NCBI GenBank assembly: GCA_009699915.1
Contig: WLNG01000035.1
Span: forward strand, 1-9,409
Length of the DNA stretch: 9,409 nt
Source: Actinomycetota bacterium
GTDB taxonomy: Bacteria; Actinomycetota; Thermoleophilia; Solirubrobacterales; Solirubrobacteraceae
Reading direction: 5' to 3'
Shown: positions 8,633-9,409 of the stretch, piece by piece
Layout of the letters: each line of letters begins with the position of its first letter
Numbering within the stretch: position 1 is the first letter of the stretch
Notes under the pieces: generated by a model
Database searches by the model: none
What the model was told of the DNA's origin: nothing
What the model saw: the letters and a program-made list of their open reading frames with translations, nothing else
Program-made: the position numbers and the translations under genes

Positions 8633-9409
<777 letters not shown>

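Overview
The window is a compact, GC-rich, fully co-oriented bacterial block. Every gene I can support reads on the minus strand, so transcription runs from high to low coordinates. High GC, long antisense shadow ORFs, frequent GTG starts, the order comF-hpf-secA-prfB and a eukaryotic-type UDP-glucose pyrophosphorylase together suggest an actinobacterium, perhaps of the Thermoleophilia/Solirubrobacterales. That placement is inference, since no rRNA or marker tree is available.

Upstream block, right edge to about 5970: ahcY (cut at the right edge; classical bacterial S-adenosylhomocysteine hydrolase), then a second, shorter SAHH-family protein of the Thermotoga/archaeal type, then a UDPGP-family UTP-glucose-1-phosphate uridylyltransferase. 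The last two overlap by an ATGA stop/start, so they are almost certainly co-translated. A GC-rich hairpin follows the uridylyltransferase.

Downstream block, about 5820 to the left edge: comF (phosphoribosyltransferase-like), a short hpf (ribosome hibernation), secA (preprotein translocase ATPase), prfB (release factor 2) and nadC (NAD synthesis, cut at the left edge). There is a good ribosome binding site before hpf. A possible terminator, a palindrome and a leaderless-type promoter lie between hpf and secA. secA, prfB and nadC are tightly packed and probably share a transcript.

The most interesting item is the second SAHH-like protein. Aligned without gaps to the neighbouring ahcY, its catalytic segment carries Glu where the catalytic Lys should be, and the conserved Asp-Asn pair is reversed to Asn-Asp. 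Its NAD-binding loop and other active-site residues are kept. Its recognisable N-terminal homology also runs about 14 codons upstream of the first usable start codon, through a perfect 10-bp hairpin. These points suggest a re-purposed SAHH paralogue with an unusual start or a small sequence defect. The rest of the window is conserved housekeeping content with a few variations: no RF2 programmed frameshift, a short HPF, and prfB/nadC separated only by TGA plus one codon in the same frame.
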